Numbered from the stretch's first letter, positions 16,817 to 26,015 are shown. The stretch is 64,000 nt of DNA from Empedobacter stercoris (GCF_020281205.1 NZ_JACXZC010000006.1:62001-126000); one strand, 5' to 3'. The notes: generated by a model from the sequence alone, not told the origin. Translations and numbers: made by a program.

Positions 16817-17896
16817 TTAATTACTTTTTTCTGTTCGATTCGAAAGCAAAGACCATATAATTGTTGTTAATAAAACTCCACCAATTATTGATAATGAAAC
16901 AGTCGATTCGAAATGATAGAAAGGCATAATGATCATTTTAATTCCAATGAAAGTTAAAATTACAGCCAAACCATAGTGTAATTTATTGAATTTATCCATC
17001 GAGTTTGCTAACAAGAAATACAACGAACGCAATCCTAAAATAGCAAAAATATTAGATGAATAAAGAATAAAAGGATCGTCTGGAGCAACAGCAAAAATCG
17101 CAGGAATACTATCTACAGCAAATACTAAATCTGTTACTTCAATCACCATCAATGCAACGAAAAGAGGCGTCGCCATTTTGATTCCGTTTTGTACACTGAA
17201 GAATTTATCTCCACCAAAATTAGGTGTTACTTTAAAAAATTTGTGCACCAATTTTACTCCAAGGTTTTGTGATAAATCTTGATTTTCATCCTCATCACTT
17301 GATTTCCAAGATTTGATTCCCGCTACAATTAGGAAGAATCCGAAAAGAGTTAAAACTACATTTGGACGGAAAAATTCTTTTGCAGCAAAATTAGCGTGCG
17401 TTGCTTCATCACCTAAATTAAAGTGCCAATCTCCAATAGAAAAAGAAGGTAAATAAGTCATTTTGATTAATTCAACTCCAGCAAAAATAAAGATTGCACG
17501 GAATAATAATGCACCTAAAATTCCCCAAAAGAGAACTTTATGTTGATATTCCTTCGGAATTTTAAAGAACCCGAAAACTAAAATAAAAACAAATAGATTG
17601 TCGACGGATAACGCTTTTTCAATCCAATAAGCCGCCTGAAATTGGGAGAATTTGTTGAGAGCAAACGCGTGCCCATCAGCTTCCTTGAAAACAAAATAAA
17701 TTACTCCACTAAAAATCATTGCTAAGGAAATCCAAACAATCGTCCAGATAAGTGCTTCTTTATTCGAAACAACATGTGCGTTTTTGTTAAAAACACCTAA
17801 ATCTAAAAGTAGCATAATAATTACAGCTACTCCAAAAACAGTTACTAGTCCAGGATGATTTAACATACTATCCTGTACAACACTGAAAATACTCAT
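16817..17896 (-). CDS. TerC/Alx family integral membrane protein
   Basis: 359 residues with about eight or nine transmembrane segments. VAVIIMLLLDLGVFNK and AYWIEKALSVDNLFVFILVF are the signature TerC segments, with intramembrane acidic residues. VIEVTDLVFAVDSIPAIFAV is the repeat counterpart near the C-terminal half. Family members are linked to metal ion (manganese, calcium) export or tellurite resistance, partly with secreted proteins. No ter operon surrounds it, so it is best read as a stand-alone ion transporter. Confidence 0.9.
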   Translation of the reverse strand: MSIFSVVQDSMLNHPGLVTVFGVAVIIMLLLDLGVFNKNAHVVSNKEALIWTIVWISLAMIFSGVIYFVFKEADGHAFALNKFSQFQAAYWIEKALSVDNLFVFILVFGFFKIPKEYQHKVLFWGILGALLFRAIFIFAGVELIKMTYLPSFSIGDWHFNLGDEATHANFAAKEFFRPNVVLTLFGFFLIVAGIKSWKSSDEDENQDLSQNLGVKLVHKFFKVTPNFGGDKFFSVQNGIKMATPLFVALMVIEVTDLVFAVDSIPAIFAVAPDDPFILYSSNIFAILGLRSLYFLLANSMDKFNKLHYGLAVILTFIGIKMIIMPFYHFESTVSLSIIGGVLLTTIIWSLLSNRTEKSN

Positions 17897-18009
17897 ATAA
17901 TTTTATTTAATTTCACAATTTACTATAAATTTACCAATCCTAATCGGTAAGCCTTTAAAAAAAAGTTTTTATCAAAGGGAAAAAACATACAAAATTAATT
18001 TATTCTAGC

Positions 18010-19764
18010 ATGAAAAAAGTTATAACATACGTATTCTTAACAATTATTTTACCTATCGCGACAAAAGCGCAACAAATTTCTCCATTATTTAAGGATTCCA
18101 TTCAAATGAAATGGGTTGATGAAAAATACAGTACCATGACATTGGAAGAGAAAGTTGGACAATTATTTATTGTAGCTGCGTATACAAATAGAGATGCTGC
18201 GCATGAGATTGAGATTCAAAAATTAATCGAAGAAGAACATATCGGAGGTTTGATTTTTATGCAGGATCAAGCTGCTCATCAAATCGAGTTAACCAATAAA
18301 TTTCAATCCATTTCAAAAACGCCTTTGTTAATAGGAATGGATGCAGAATGGGGATTAGCAATGCGTTTGAAAAGTGTAGAACGTTTTCCTTGGAATATGA
18401 CACTTGGAGCATTACGAGATAATAATTTGGTGTATCAAGTAGGAAAACAAATCGGTTTGCAAGCGAATAGAATGGGTGTACAATTTAATTTTTCACCTTC
18501 GGTTGATGTCAATGTCAATTCGAATAATCCAGTGATTGGAAATCGTTCGTTTGGCTCTAATCCCGATCGTGTAGCAGAAAAAGGAATTGCTTATATGAAC
18601 GGAATGCGTACACAAAATGTTTTATCGTCTGCAAAACATTTTCCAGGACATGGAAATACCGACCAAGATTCGCACAAAGTTTTACCATTGATACCGGATA
18701 ATAAAACTGATTTAGAAAAATACCATATTGCACCTTTCAAGAAAATGATTGAAGCTGGTGTACAATCAATCATGATAGCACATCTTAATGTTCCAGCTTT
18801 GGAGCCAGATGGTACTATTCCTTCAACCTTATCCAAACGAATTATTACAGATTATTTGAAAGGTGAATTACAGTTTAAAGGAATTGTGATTACAGACGCG
18901 TTGAATATGGATGGTGTAGCAAAAAGATTTCCTGCAGGCGATGTAGATTATAGAGCTTTTGTGGCTGGAAATGATATTTTACTGTTTTCTCAAAATGTAC
19001 ATATCGGGAAACAAAAAATTATCGATGCAATTAACAATGGAGAAATTTCTGAAGCACGTTTAGAAGAAAGTGTGAAGAAAATTTTAATGGCCAAATACAT
19101 CACAGGTTTAAACGAGATAAAACCATTAAATCCAGCAAATGTTTTAGAAGATTTAAACTCGCCTGAAAATTTAGCTTTAACAACAAAAATTTTCGAGAAA
19201 GCTTCAACTGTGGTTAAAAATCAACACAAGGTTTTACCAATCAAAAAAATAAATCAAAAAATAGCGTTTGTCCCATTGGAACAAACTGATTATGATCAAT
19301 TTTTGACACATTTACAAAAATATACAAATGTTGAGTTAGTAAAAATTTCAAATCCAAATCAAATCAATTTACTAAATGATTATGATGTTGTTATTGCTGG
19401 GGCATTTTTGTCAAACGAAACAGTTTACAAACCTTATAAATTGTCTGCAAATTCGAAAGCTATATTGAATGCATTGCCAAAAGACAAAAAGAAAATCTTT
19501 TCATTGTTTACAAGTCCTTATGGATTGAAAGATCTTGATTTATCAAATTTAGATGCCGTTACGGTTCATTATCAAAATACGAAAGATGCGCAAGTAGCAG
19601 CAGCACAAATTATTTTTGGAGCAATTGATGCTGACGGAACTTTTCCTGTAGATATCAATCAAAATTTGAAAGAAGGTCAAGGAATTGTAACCAAACATAT
19701 CAATCGTTTAGGGTTTACAGCGCCTGAAAATGTAAGTTTAGGAAAAAAAAACTCTCAGAAATAG
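18010..19764 (+). CDS. glycoside hydrolase family 3 (beta-N-acetylhexosaminidase) part of a split GH3-serine hydrolase
   Basis: Predicted exported NagZ-like beta-N-acetylglucosaminidase of cell-wall turnover. A signal peptide (residues 1-20, ending KAQ) is followed by the GH3 TIM barrel: GGLIFMQDQ, GMDAEWGL, the catalytic loop AKHFPGHGNTDQDSH and the nucleophile segment ITDALNMDGV. A C-terminal alpha/beta sandwich domain runs to residue 576. The frame ends at 19764 soon after a run of nine A (19743-19751). A -1 shift there continues directly into a serine hydrolase to 20891, giving 960 residues, the size of fused GH3-beta-lactamase-type proteins I know from Flavobacteriia. Confidence 0.88.
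   Translation: MKKVITYVFLTIILPIATKAQQISPLFKDSIQMKWVDEKYSTMTLEEKVGQLFIVAAYTNRDAAHEIEIQKLIEEEHIGGLIFMQDQAAHQIELTNKFQSISKTPLLIGMDAEWGLAMRLKSVERFPWNMTLGALRDNNLVYQVGKQIGLQANRMGVQFNFSPSVDVNVNSNNPVIGNRSFGSNPDRVAEKGIAYMNGMRTQNVLSSAKHFPGHGNTDQDSHKVLPLIPDNKTDLEKYHIAPFKKMIEAGVQSIMIAHLNVPALEPDGTIPSTLSKRIITDYLKGELQFKGIVITDALNMDGVAKRFPAGDVDYRAFVAGNDILLFSQNVHIGKQKIIDAINNGEISEARLEESVKKILMAKYITGLNEIKPLNPANVLEDLNSPENLALTTKIFEKASTVVKNQHKVLPIKKINQKIAFVPLEQTDYDQFLTHLQKYTNVELVKISNPNQINLLNDYDVVIAGAFLSNETVYKPYKLSANSKAILNALPKDKKKIFSLFTSPYGLKDLDLSNLDAVTVHYQNTKDAQVAAAQIIFGAIDADGTFPVDINQNLKEGQGIVTKHINRLGFTAPENVSLGKKNSQK
19743..19752 (+). other. candidate -1 slippage site (A_AAA_AAC)
   Basis: In the GH3 frame the codons read GGA AAA AAA AAC. 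The heptamer A AAA AAC is a classical X XXY YYZ slippery sequence, and a -1 shift enters the serine hydrolase frame exactly. One additional A would also fuse the frames. I see no strong stimulatory hairpin or upstream Shine-Dalgarno-like sequence. Confidence 0.45.
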
Positions 19765-20891
19765 ATAGACTTGCCGAAGAAGCAATAGCAAATCGTTACA
19801 CGCCTGGAATGCAAATTTTAGTTGCGAAAGATGGAAAAATCGTGTACGACAAAAGCTTTGGAACACAAGATAAAAATTCTTCAAAAAAAGTGAAGTGGAC
19901 AGATTTGTATGATGTTGCTTCTGTAACAAAGGTGACGGCAACGTTGCCTTTGTTGATGTTGGGGGTCGGCGAAGGAAAGTTAAACCTCGATCAAACAATT
20001 GGTGAAATTGATACCGATGCTAAGAATACGAACAAATCTTCTTTAAAAGTTCGTGAAATTTTAGCACATCAAGCTGGTCTTAAACCTTGGATTGGCTTTT
20101 ACAACGAAACGGTTAATGTGAAAAACGCGCGTCTTTATTTGGATTTCTATTCACGTAAACAAGATGAGGAACATCAAATAAAAGTAACGGATAATATTTA
20201 CATCATCAATTCGATAAAAGATACGATTTATGAAGATATTTATAAATCACAACTTGGTCGTAAGTCTTATGAATACTCAGATTTAGGCTATTATATTTTT
20301 AAGAAGAAATTAGAAAAAGATTTTGGAAAAGATCTAAATCAATTAACGCAAGAAAAATTTTACCAAAATATTGGAATGTACCGCACCACTTTTAATCCGA
20401 AAGAAAAATTTAGTTTAGAAGATATCATTCCAACTGAATACGATAAAACCTACAGAAATCAATTGGTGCATGGTTTTGTACACGATCAAGGTGCGGCTAT
20501 GATTGGCGGAATTGCTGGTCATGCGGGTTTATTTTCTAACTCGATTGATTTGGCAAAGTTGATGCAACTCTATTTGAATGGTGGCGAATATGGTGATGAG
20601 GTTTATTTGAAACCAGAAGTGGTTCCAGAATTTACCAAACAACAATTCAAAGGAAATCATCGAGGTGCAGGCTTTGACAAAATGCAAACGGTTTCTACAA
20701 AAGGTCCATCAGCCGAAAGTTTTGGTCATACAGGTTTTACAGGAACTATGGTCTGGGCGGATCCTAAATACAATATTGTTTATATTTTTCTATCAAATAG
20801 AGTGAATCAAACTATTGAACCAAATTATTTATCGATAAAAAAAGTGAGAGAAAATATCCGACAAGTAATATATGACGCAATTTTGCCTTAA
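19752..20891 (+). CDS. serine hydrolase (beta-lactamase/class C PBP fold), 3' part of the split GH3 gene
   Basis: In the -1 frame relative to the GH3 part, open from the A9 run with no ATG until 19809, where the reading MQILVAKDGK would cut into the domain. Motifs: ASVTKVTA (SxxK nucleophile), YSDLGYY (YxN-like) and GHTGFTGT (HTG, in place of KTG). No signal peptide of its own is present, so if made separately it would stay in the cytosol, unlike its fused relatives. This supports either ribosomal or transcriptional slippage at A9 or an indel (mutation or sequencing error). Confidence 0.85.
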   Translation, partial: LSEIDRLAEEAIANRYTPGMQILVAKDGKIVYDKSFGTQDKNSSKKVKWTDLYDVASVTKVTATLPLLMLGVGEGKLNLDQTIGEIDTDAKNTNKSSLKVREILAHQAGLKPWIGFYNETVNVKNARLYLDFYSRKQDEEHQIKVTDNIYIINSIKDTIYEDIYKSQLGRKSYEYSDLGYYIFKKKLEKDFGKDLNQLTQEKFYQNIGMYRTTFNPKEKFSLEDIIPTEYDKTYRNQLVHGFVHDQGAAMIGGIAGHAGLFSNSIDLAKLMQLYLNGGEYGDEVYLKPEVVPEFTKQQFKGNHRGAGFDKMQTVSTKGPSAESFGHTGFTGTMVWADPKYNIVYIFLSNRVNQTIEPNYLSIKKVRENIRQVIYDAILP

Positions 20892-20896
20892 ATTTG
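20889..20896 (+). promoter_or_regulatory. -7 box (TAAATTTG) for bshA
   Basis: Exact TAnnTTTG match. Its first three bases are the stop codon of the preceding gene. It lies 18 bases before the bshA ATG. No clear -33 TTG. Confidence 0.5.
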
Positions 20897-20914
20897 TCTA
20901 AATAAAAATCGCGA

Positions 20915-22051
20915 ATGAAAATAGGAATTGTATGCTATCCAACCTACGGAGGTAGTGGAATTGTAGCAACAGAACTCGGAATGGATTTAGCGGAGAAAGG
21001 GCATGAAGTACATTTTTTTAGTACAAATGTACCTGCAAGATTAAACATTAAATTACCAAATATATACTTTCATCGTATTCATGTTGAGACTTATCCATTG
21101 TTTCAATATCAACCCTATGATTTGGCGTTGAGTACAATTTTATATGATAAAGTGTTACATTACGAATTAGATTTGGTGCATGTACATTATGCCATTCCGC
21201 ATGCGTATGCCGCATATTTTACAAAACAAATGTTGGCAAGAAAAGGGTATCATTTACCAATCGTGACAACTTTGCATGGAACAGACATTACATTAGTTGG
21301 GAAACATCCTGTGTATAAAACGGCTGTTGAATTTTCAATTAATGAATCGGATGTAGTTACATCGGTTTCCGAAAGTTTAAAACAAGAAACTTTATGTGCA
21401 TTTGATATTACAAATGAGATAGAAGTTGTACCAAATTTTATCGATAACGATCAATATTTACCAGAAAAATGCGTCTGTTGTCGTGATAATTTTGCGTTAC
21501 CAAAGGAGAAAGTTATTTTACATACCTCTAACTTACGAAAAGTAAAACGTATACAAGATGTGATCAGTACATTTAATTTGATTCAAAAACAAATCCCATC
21601 CAAATTAATCATTGCTGGAGAAGGACCAGAATGGGAAATGGCAGATCAAATGATTCAAGATTTAGGGATTCAAGATAAAGTAAAAAGTCTTGGAATGGTA
21701 AGTGATTTAAACGATGTATTGAAAGCGGCAGATTTATTCCTTTTACCTTCTGAACAAGAAAGTTTTGGTTTGGCAGCGTTAGAAGCAATGGCAGCAAGTG
21801 TACCTGTAATATCATCAAATGCAGGAGGAATTCCAGAAGTTAATATAGACGGTGTAACTGGTTTTGTTTGTCCAGTCGGCGATGTAGAAATGATGGCTCA
21901 AAAAGCAATCTATATTTTAGAGGACGAAAAGCGTTTGTCAACATTTAGTCATCAAGCAAAAGAACAAGCTATACGATTTGATAAAACGAATATTCTTCCA
22001 CAATACGAAGAATTATATCGCAAAGTAATCGCAAAATCTAAAATCGGGTAA
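20915..22051 (+). CDS. bshA: N-acetyl-alpha-D-glucosaminyl L-malate synthase
   Basis: A GT4 glycosyltransferase joining UDP-GlcNAc and L-malate, the first step of bacillithiol synthesis. It has 378 residues. The N-terminal CYPTYGGSGIVATELG and HFFSTNVPARL segments and VHVHYAIPHAYAA are characteristic of BshA rather than generic GT4 enzymes. The GT4 donor-site segment LLPSEQESFGLAALEAMA, with its EX7E pair, is present, followed by SNAGGIPEV. bshB and bshC are not in the window. The stop codon lies within the loop of its terminator. Confidence 0.93.
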   Translation: MKIGIVCYPTYGGSGIVATELGMDLAEKGHEVHFFSTNVPARLNIKLPNIYFHRIHVETYPLFQYQPYDLALSTILYDKVLHYELDLVHVHYAIPHAYAAYFTKQMLARKGYHLPIVTTLHGTDITLVGKHPVYKTAVEFSINESDVVTSVSESLKQETLCAFDITNEIEVVPNFIDNDQYLPEKCVCCRDNFALPKEKVILHTSNLRKVKRIQDVISTFNLIQKQIPSKLIIAGEGPEWEMADQMIQDLGIQDKVKSLGMVSDLNDVLKAADLFLLPSEQESFGLAALEAMAASVPVISSNAGGIPEVNIDGVTGFVCPVGDVEMMAQKAIYILEDEKRLSTFSHQAKEQAIRFDKTNILPQYEELYRKVIAKSKIG

Positions 22052-22065
22052 TCCCCGATTTTTTT
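22040..22065 (+). terminator. terminator overlapping the bshA stop codon
   Basis: AAAATCGGG (22040-22048) pairs with CCCGATTTT (22054-22062), loop TAATC, T run to 22065. The stop codon TAA is in the loop, so the last codons of bshA form the 5' arm. Confidence 0.85.
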
Positions 22066-22091
22066 ATTCTCATTCAAAACCTTTATTGAAA

Positions 22092-22126
22092 AACTGACAA
22101 TCTATTTTATTGGCATAACGTTTGAC
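22092..22126 (+). promoter_or_regulatory. stress-type promoter element upstream of lon
   Basis: AACTGACA (22092-22099), 10 bases, then TTGGCATAACGTTTGAC (22110-22126). GG and GA are separated by exactly 10 bases. The TTGGCA...TTTG pattern resembles a sigma54 -24/-12 promoter (consensus TGGCAC-N5-TTGCA). The cbpA upstream region shows the same layout. Confidence 0.5.
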
Positions 22127-22201
22127 TTATTTATATTCGCCTTTCTAATTGTTTTAAACAAGAACTATAACTTGGTTTTTCTGATAGTAAGAAAAGCATT
22201 C

Positions 22202-22227
22202 GTCAGTTAAAAATAGTTTTACTGACA
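22202..22227 (+). promoter_or_regulatory. GTCAGTT...ACTGACA inverted repeat close to the lon start
   Basis: GTCAGTT (22202-22208) and ACTGACA (22221-22227). Allowing one bulged T, the repeat extends through AAAA/TTTT. It lies 21 bases before the ATG, downstream of the presumed promoter, so it might act as an operator or a leader hairpin. Confidence 0.45.
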
Positions 22228-22248
22228 CTTTGAACGTACAAAAAAATT

Positions 22249-24687
22249 ATGAACATAGACAATTTGTCATTAGCACAAGTAATGGAAGAAGAAATTGAAT
22301 TAATTCCTTTGATGAGTAAAGACGAAGAAAGTAAGCTAAATAAGCACGATATTTCTTCGGTATTGCCTATTTTATCGTTAAGAAATACTGTCTTATTTCC
22401 TGGTGTCGTTGCGCCAATTACAGCAGGTAGAGATAAATCTATACAACTATTAACGCAAGCTTACAAAGAAGATCGCATTATTGGGGTGCTTTCGCAGAAA
22501 GAAATTGCAGTAGAAGATCCAACACAAGATGATTTGTATAAAGTAGGTACGGTTGCCAAAATTATGCGAATGATTAAGTTACCAGACGGAAACATCACGG
22601 TGATATTACAAGGAATGAAACGCTTTAGAGTGAAAGAGTTTGTTACAGACGATCCTTATTTTAAAGCTGAAGTAGAGACTTTGAATGAAAAAGTTCCGAC
22701 TTCTCGAAACAAAGAATACCCAATAATTATTGAGTCAATTCGTGATTTAGCTTTTCAGATTGTAGAAGAAAATCCAATGTTACCTTCTGAAGCTGCAGGT
22801 GCGATAAAAAGTATTGAAAGTAATACATTTTTAATCAATTTTGTGGCGTCTAACTTAACATTGAGTTTAGATGAAAAACAATTGTTGTTAGAAATTTCTG
22901 ATATGAAACTTCGCGCAATGGAAGTGATGCGTTTTATGAATGTTGAGCTTCAGAAGTTAGAGTTGAAGAATACCATTCAAAATAAAGTTCGAAAAGAATT
23001 AGATCAACAACAAAAAGAATATTTCTTAAATCAACAAATCAAGTCGATTCAAGAAGAATTAGGAGGAAACACGACGGAAGAAGAAATCAATGACATGCGC
23101 AAACGAGCTCTAAAAAAGAGTTGGAGCGAAGATGTAGCAAACCATTTTGATAAAGAAATTAATCGTCTTTCTCGCCTTAATCCACAAATGCCAGAACATA
23201 ATATTCAGCGTAATTACCTTGAATTTATGTTGGATTTACCATGGAATACGTTGACAAAAGATAACTTTGATATTAAACATGCGAAGAAAATCTTAGATCA
23301 CGATCATTATGGGTTAGAAGATGTAAAAGAGCGTATTTTAGAACATCTTGCCGTATTGAAATTGAAAGGAGATATGCGTTCGCCAATTCTTTGTTTATAT
23401 GGACCTCCAGGTGTTGGTAAAACTTCGTTAGGACGTTCTATTTCTGATGCGATTGGTCGTAAATATGTACGAATGTCGTTGGGTGGTTTGCATGATGAAT
23501 CGGAGATTCGCGGACATCGCAAAACATATATCGGAGCTATGCCAGGACGTATTTTGCAATCGATCAAAAAATCTGAATCATCTAATCCTGTTTTTGTATT
23601 AGATGAGATTGATAAAATGACGGCAAGTGCACATGGAGATCCTTCGTCAGCAATGTTAGAGGTTTTAGATCCAGAACAAAACTCGAATTTTTATGATAAT
23701 TTCTTAGAAATTGGTTACGATTTATCTAAAGTGTTTTTCATCGCGACAGCAAATAATGTTGGAGATATTCCAAGTCCTTTACGTGATCGTATGGAGATGA
23801 TTAATATCGCAGGTTACACCATCGAAGAGAAAACAGAGATTGTAAAACGTCACCTTTTACCAAAACAATTGTTAGATCATGGTTTGAAAGAGAAAGATGT
23901 TGTTTTAGGAAAAAAAGAAATCGAATATTTAATCACCGGTTATACACGCGAATCTGGAGTTCGTAAATTGAATCAGAAAGTTGCTAAATTGGTTCGTTCA
24001 GCTGCAAAACACATTGCGTTGGAAGAAGAATTTGATGCTAAATATTCAATCGAAGATATTTCTAAAATTTTAGGACCTTCTATCACGCCAGATCAATATG
24101 AGAATAATGAAGTTCCTGGAGTTGTCGTAGGTTTAGCTTGGACAAGTGTTGGTGGAGATATTTTATTTATCGAATCAATTTTATCGAAAGCGAAAAATGG
24201 TGGACTTTCTATTACAGGTAATTTAGGAACTGTGATGAAGGAATCTGCAACAATTGCATTAGAATATATCAAATCGCATGCAGATGAATTAGGTATTAAA
24301 CCAGAAGTTTTCGAAAATTATAAAGTGCATATTCACGTTCCAGAAGGAGCAACACCAAAAGATGGACCATCTGCTGGAATTACGATGTTGACGTCTTTGG
24401 TTTCGTCTTTTACACAGCGAAAAGTGAAAGCGAAATTAGCAATGACAGGTGAGATTACACTTCGTGGAAAAGTTTTACCAGTTGGTGGAATTAAAGAGAA
24501 AATTTTAGCGGCAAAACGTGCAAATATCAAAGAAATTATTTTGTGCGAAGACAACCGAAAAGATATCGAAGAAATTAAAGCGGAATACGTAAAAGGAATG
24601 ACTTTCCATTTCGTTAAAGAAATGAAAGAAGTTTTGGATATTGCTTTAACGAATCAAAAAGTAAAAGGAGCAAAGGTTTTTGATTAA
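22249..24687 (+). CDS. lon: ATP-dependent protease La (Lon)
   Basis: A cytosolic AAA+ protease that degrades damaged and regulatory proteins. It has 812 residues in LonA order: N-terminal substrate domain (LPILSLRNTVLFPGVV), coiled-coil region (QKEYFLNQQIKSIQEELG), AAA+ module with Walker A GPPGVGKT at 385-392 and Walker B VFVLDEIDKM. The C-terminal protease domain carries catalytic Ser708 in DGPSAGITM and Lys749 in GGIKEKIL. It is a single-gene unit with a long 197-base upstream region containing stress-type motifs and a terminator downstream. Confidence 0.98.
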   Translation: MNIDNLSLAQVMEEEIELIPLMSKDEESKLNKHDISSVLPILSLRNTVLFPGVVAPITAGRDKSIQLLTQAYKEDRIIGVLSQKEIAVEDPTQDDLYKVGTVAKIMRMIKLPDGNITVILQGMKRFRVKEFVTDDPYFKAEVETLNEKVPTSRNKEYPIIIESIRDLAFQIVEENPMLPSEAAGAIKSIESNTFLINFVASNLTLSLDEKQLLLEISDMKLRAMEVMRFMNVELQKLELKNTIQNKVRKELDQQQKEYFLNQQIKSIQEELGGNTTEEEINDMRKRALKKSWSEDVANHFDKEINRLSRLNPQMPEHNIQRNYLEFMLDLPWNTLTKDNFDIKHAKKILDHDHYGLEDVKERILEHLAVLKLKGDMRSPILCLYGPPGVGKTSLGRSISDAIGRKYVRMSLGGLHDESEIRGHRKTYIGAMPGRILQSIKKSESSNPVFVLDEIDKMTASAHGDPSSAMLEVLDPEQNSNFYDNFLEIGYDLSKVFFIATANNVGDIPSPLRDRMEMINIAGYTIEEKTEIVKRHLLPKQLLDHGLKEKDVVLGKKEIEYLITGYTRESGVRKLNQKVAKLVRSAAKHIALEEEFDAKYSIEDISKILGPSITPDQYENNEVPGVVVGLAWTSVGGDILFIESILSKAKNGGLSITGNLGTVMKESATIALEYIKSHADELGIKPEVFENYKVHIHVPEGATPKDGPSAGITMLTSLVSSFTQRKVKAKLAMTGEITLRGKVLPVGGIKEKILAAKRANIKEIILCEDNRKDIEEIKAEYVKGMTFHFVKEMKEVLDIALTNQKVKGAKVFD

Positions 24688-24707
24688 TCTGAAATCTTCT
24701 CAAAACT

Positions 24708-24739
24708 AAAAAAGGAACTCAATTAGAGTTCCTTTTTTT
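24708..24739 (+). terminator. intrinsic terminator after lon
   Basis: AAAAAAGGAACTC (24708-24720) and GAGTTCCTTTTTT (24726-24738), loop AATTA, T run to 24739. The flanking A run allows function for the convergent DUF6048 unit too. Confidence 0.92.
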
Positions 24740-24756
24740 CGTATATAAATAGTAAT

Positions 24757-25443
24757 TTACTTTATCTTATAAGCAATTCCCCAAAAAACTGGCATATTAA
24801 ATGGGCCGCTATATTTCCCGTAACCAGGAATAACCAAAGGATCAATTCCTTGATCTTTTTTACCACCAATATAAGCTGCAGGATGCAAAGATAATTCACC
24901 ATAAAAGTTCTTAAAAATCTCTACACGTCCACCAACCACAGCTTCTATCCAATAACTACTTACATTTGCTTTAGGCAAACTTCCGGTATCAATAATTTCA
25001 TTTGATTGTAAATCACGAATCGCATAGCTGTTAATTGTTTGCGAATAATGTGAATAGGCAATACGTCCACCAATGTAAATTCCGTTCGATTGATTGTCGA
25101 CATCTTGTGTCACAAACCAGTTGGCACCAACTTTCGCAAAAATTCCATCAACATCTACATCCCAATTGATTTCATTGAAATTATTTTTCTCAAAACCAGC
25201 TTCTATAACTGCGTGCCACTTATTATTAATTTGGTAGGAAGCATAAGCGCTAATACCTTTTTTATCGCTAAAAGCTGCAACAATAGGATTGAAAACGTCT
25301 ACACCAATAAAAATATCATGGTTCTTTTTCTTTGGAATAGAATCCGTGACTGTTACTTTTGTTGAGTCAGTTTTATTTATTTGCGCAAAAGCAAAATTAG
25401 TTGCGCTCGTCAGCAAAAAGCTTAATAATAGTTGTCGAACCAT
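24757..25443 (-). CDS. DUF6048 family outer-membrane-beta-barrel-like protein
   Basis: A 228-residue exported protein. Residues 1-20 form a signal peptide ending AFAQ. The mature part alternates hydrophobic and polar residues with many aromatic ends (WHAVIEAGFEKNNF, GIYIGGRIAYSHYSQ, YWIEAVVGGRVEIF, YGELSLHPAAYIGGK) and ends in VFWGIAYKIK, consistent with a small outer-membrane beta-barrel. I recognise the DUF6452-DUF6048-rlmD order as conserved in Flavobacteriia; the function is unknown. Its start lies 47 bases inside the preceding DUF6452 gene, retained because the signal peptide begins there. Confidence 0.8.
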   Translation of the reverse strand: MVRQLLLSFLLTSATNFAFAQINKTDSTKVTVTDSIPKKKNHDIFIGVDVFNPIVAAFSDKKGISAYASYQINNKWHAVIEAGFEKNNFNEINWDVDVDGIFAKVGANWFVTQDVDNQSNGIYIGGRIAYSHYSQTINSYAIRDLQSNEIIDTGSLPKANVSSYWIEAVVGGRVEIFKNFYGELSLHPAAYIGGKKDQGIDPLVIPGYGKYSGPFNMPVFWGIAYKIK

Positions 25444-26005
25444 CTTTTATTTCAGTATTTACAGTTTCTATTCCTTTAATCCAATTTCCAGCGCTACTTT
25501 CACTTTTGGTTACCAATTTTACATCAACTCCTTGAAAAGTTAATCCAAAACCGCATGCTTTAGACGTATAAGCATTTCCAATTGTATCGTAAGTTAAAAC
25601 CAAACGATCTCGTTTTGCTTTAATTGTTTCAATAACTTGCCCCGTAATAGGATCTTTAACTTCTCTATCTTTTCCTTGCGCAACAGTATAATAAATTTCT
25701 TTTTGCTTATTCTGACGAATTGGCGTAGCAAAACTCGATTTCATATTGACAGAACCTTGATCAATTAATAGAGTGTCTTTGCTTGTTCCTGTAGGAATAG
25801 AATCTTTTAAAACATAGGCCCAATAGAAAATTGTATCTTCTAATTTTGTTGTTTTATCAATGTTGTAATACATGTCTACAACCATACGTGGCACTTCGCC
25901 TTCATCTGTACAAATATCATCATCTTCGCAACTATAGATAACAAAACTTGTTAAAATAGAGAGGATTGAAACGGTTAAAATAGATTGAAACTTTTTCATT
26001 TTCAA
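25397..26005 (-). CDS. DUF6452 family lipoprotein
   Basis: A 202-residue protein (200 if the second ATG at 25999 is used). A hydrophobic N-terminus ends at IYSC, a lipobox-like site, after which an acidic stretch follows (EDDDICTDEGE). The remainder looks beta-rich with a VYVL-type core and paired cysteines. It is probably anchored in the outer membrane facing the periplasm. It lies 10 bases downstream of rlmD, and its 3' end overlaps the DUF6048 gene, so the three are one unit. Function unknown. Confidence 0.8.
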   Translation of the reverse strand: MKMKKFQSILTVSILSILTSFVIYSCEDDDICTDEGEVPRMVVDMYYNIDKTTKLEDTIFYWAYVLKDSIPTGTSKDTLLIDQGSVNMKSSFATPIRQNKQKEIYYTVAQGKDREVKDPITGQVIETIKAKRDRLVLTYDTIGNAYTSKACGFGLTFQGVDVKLVTKSESSAGNWIKGIETVNTEIKDGSTTIIKLFADERN

Positions 26006-26015
26006 GAATTGAATT

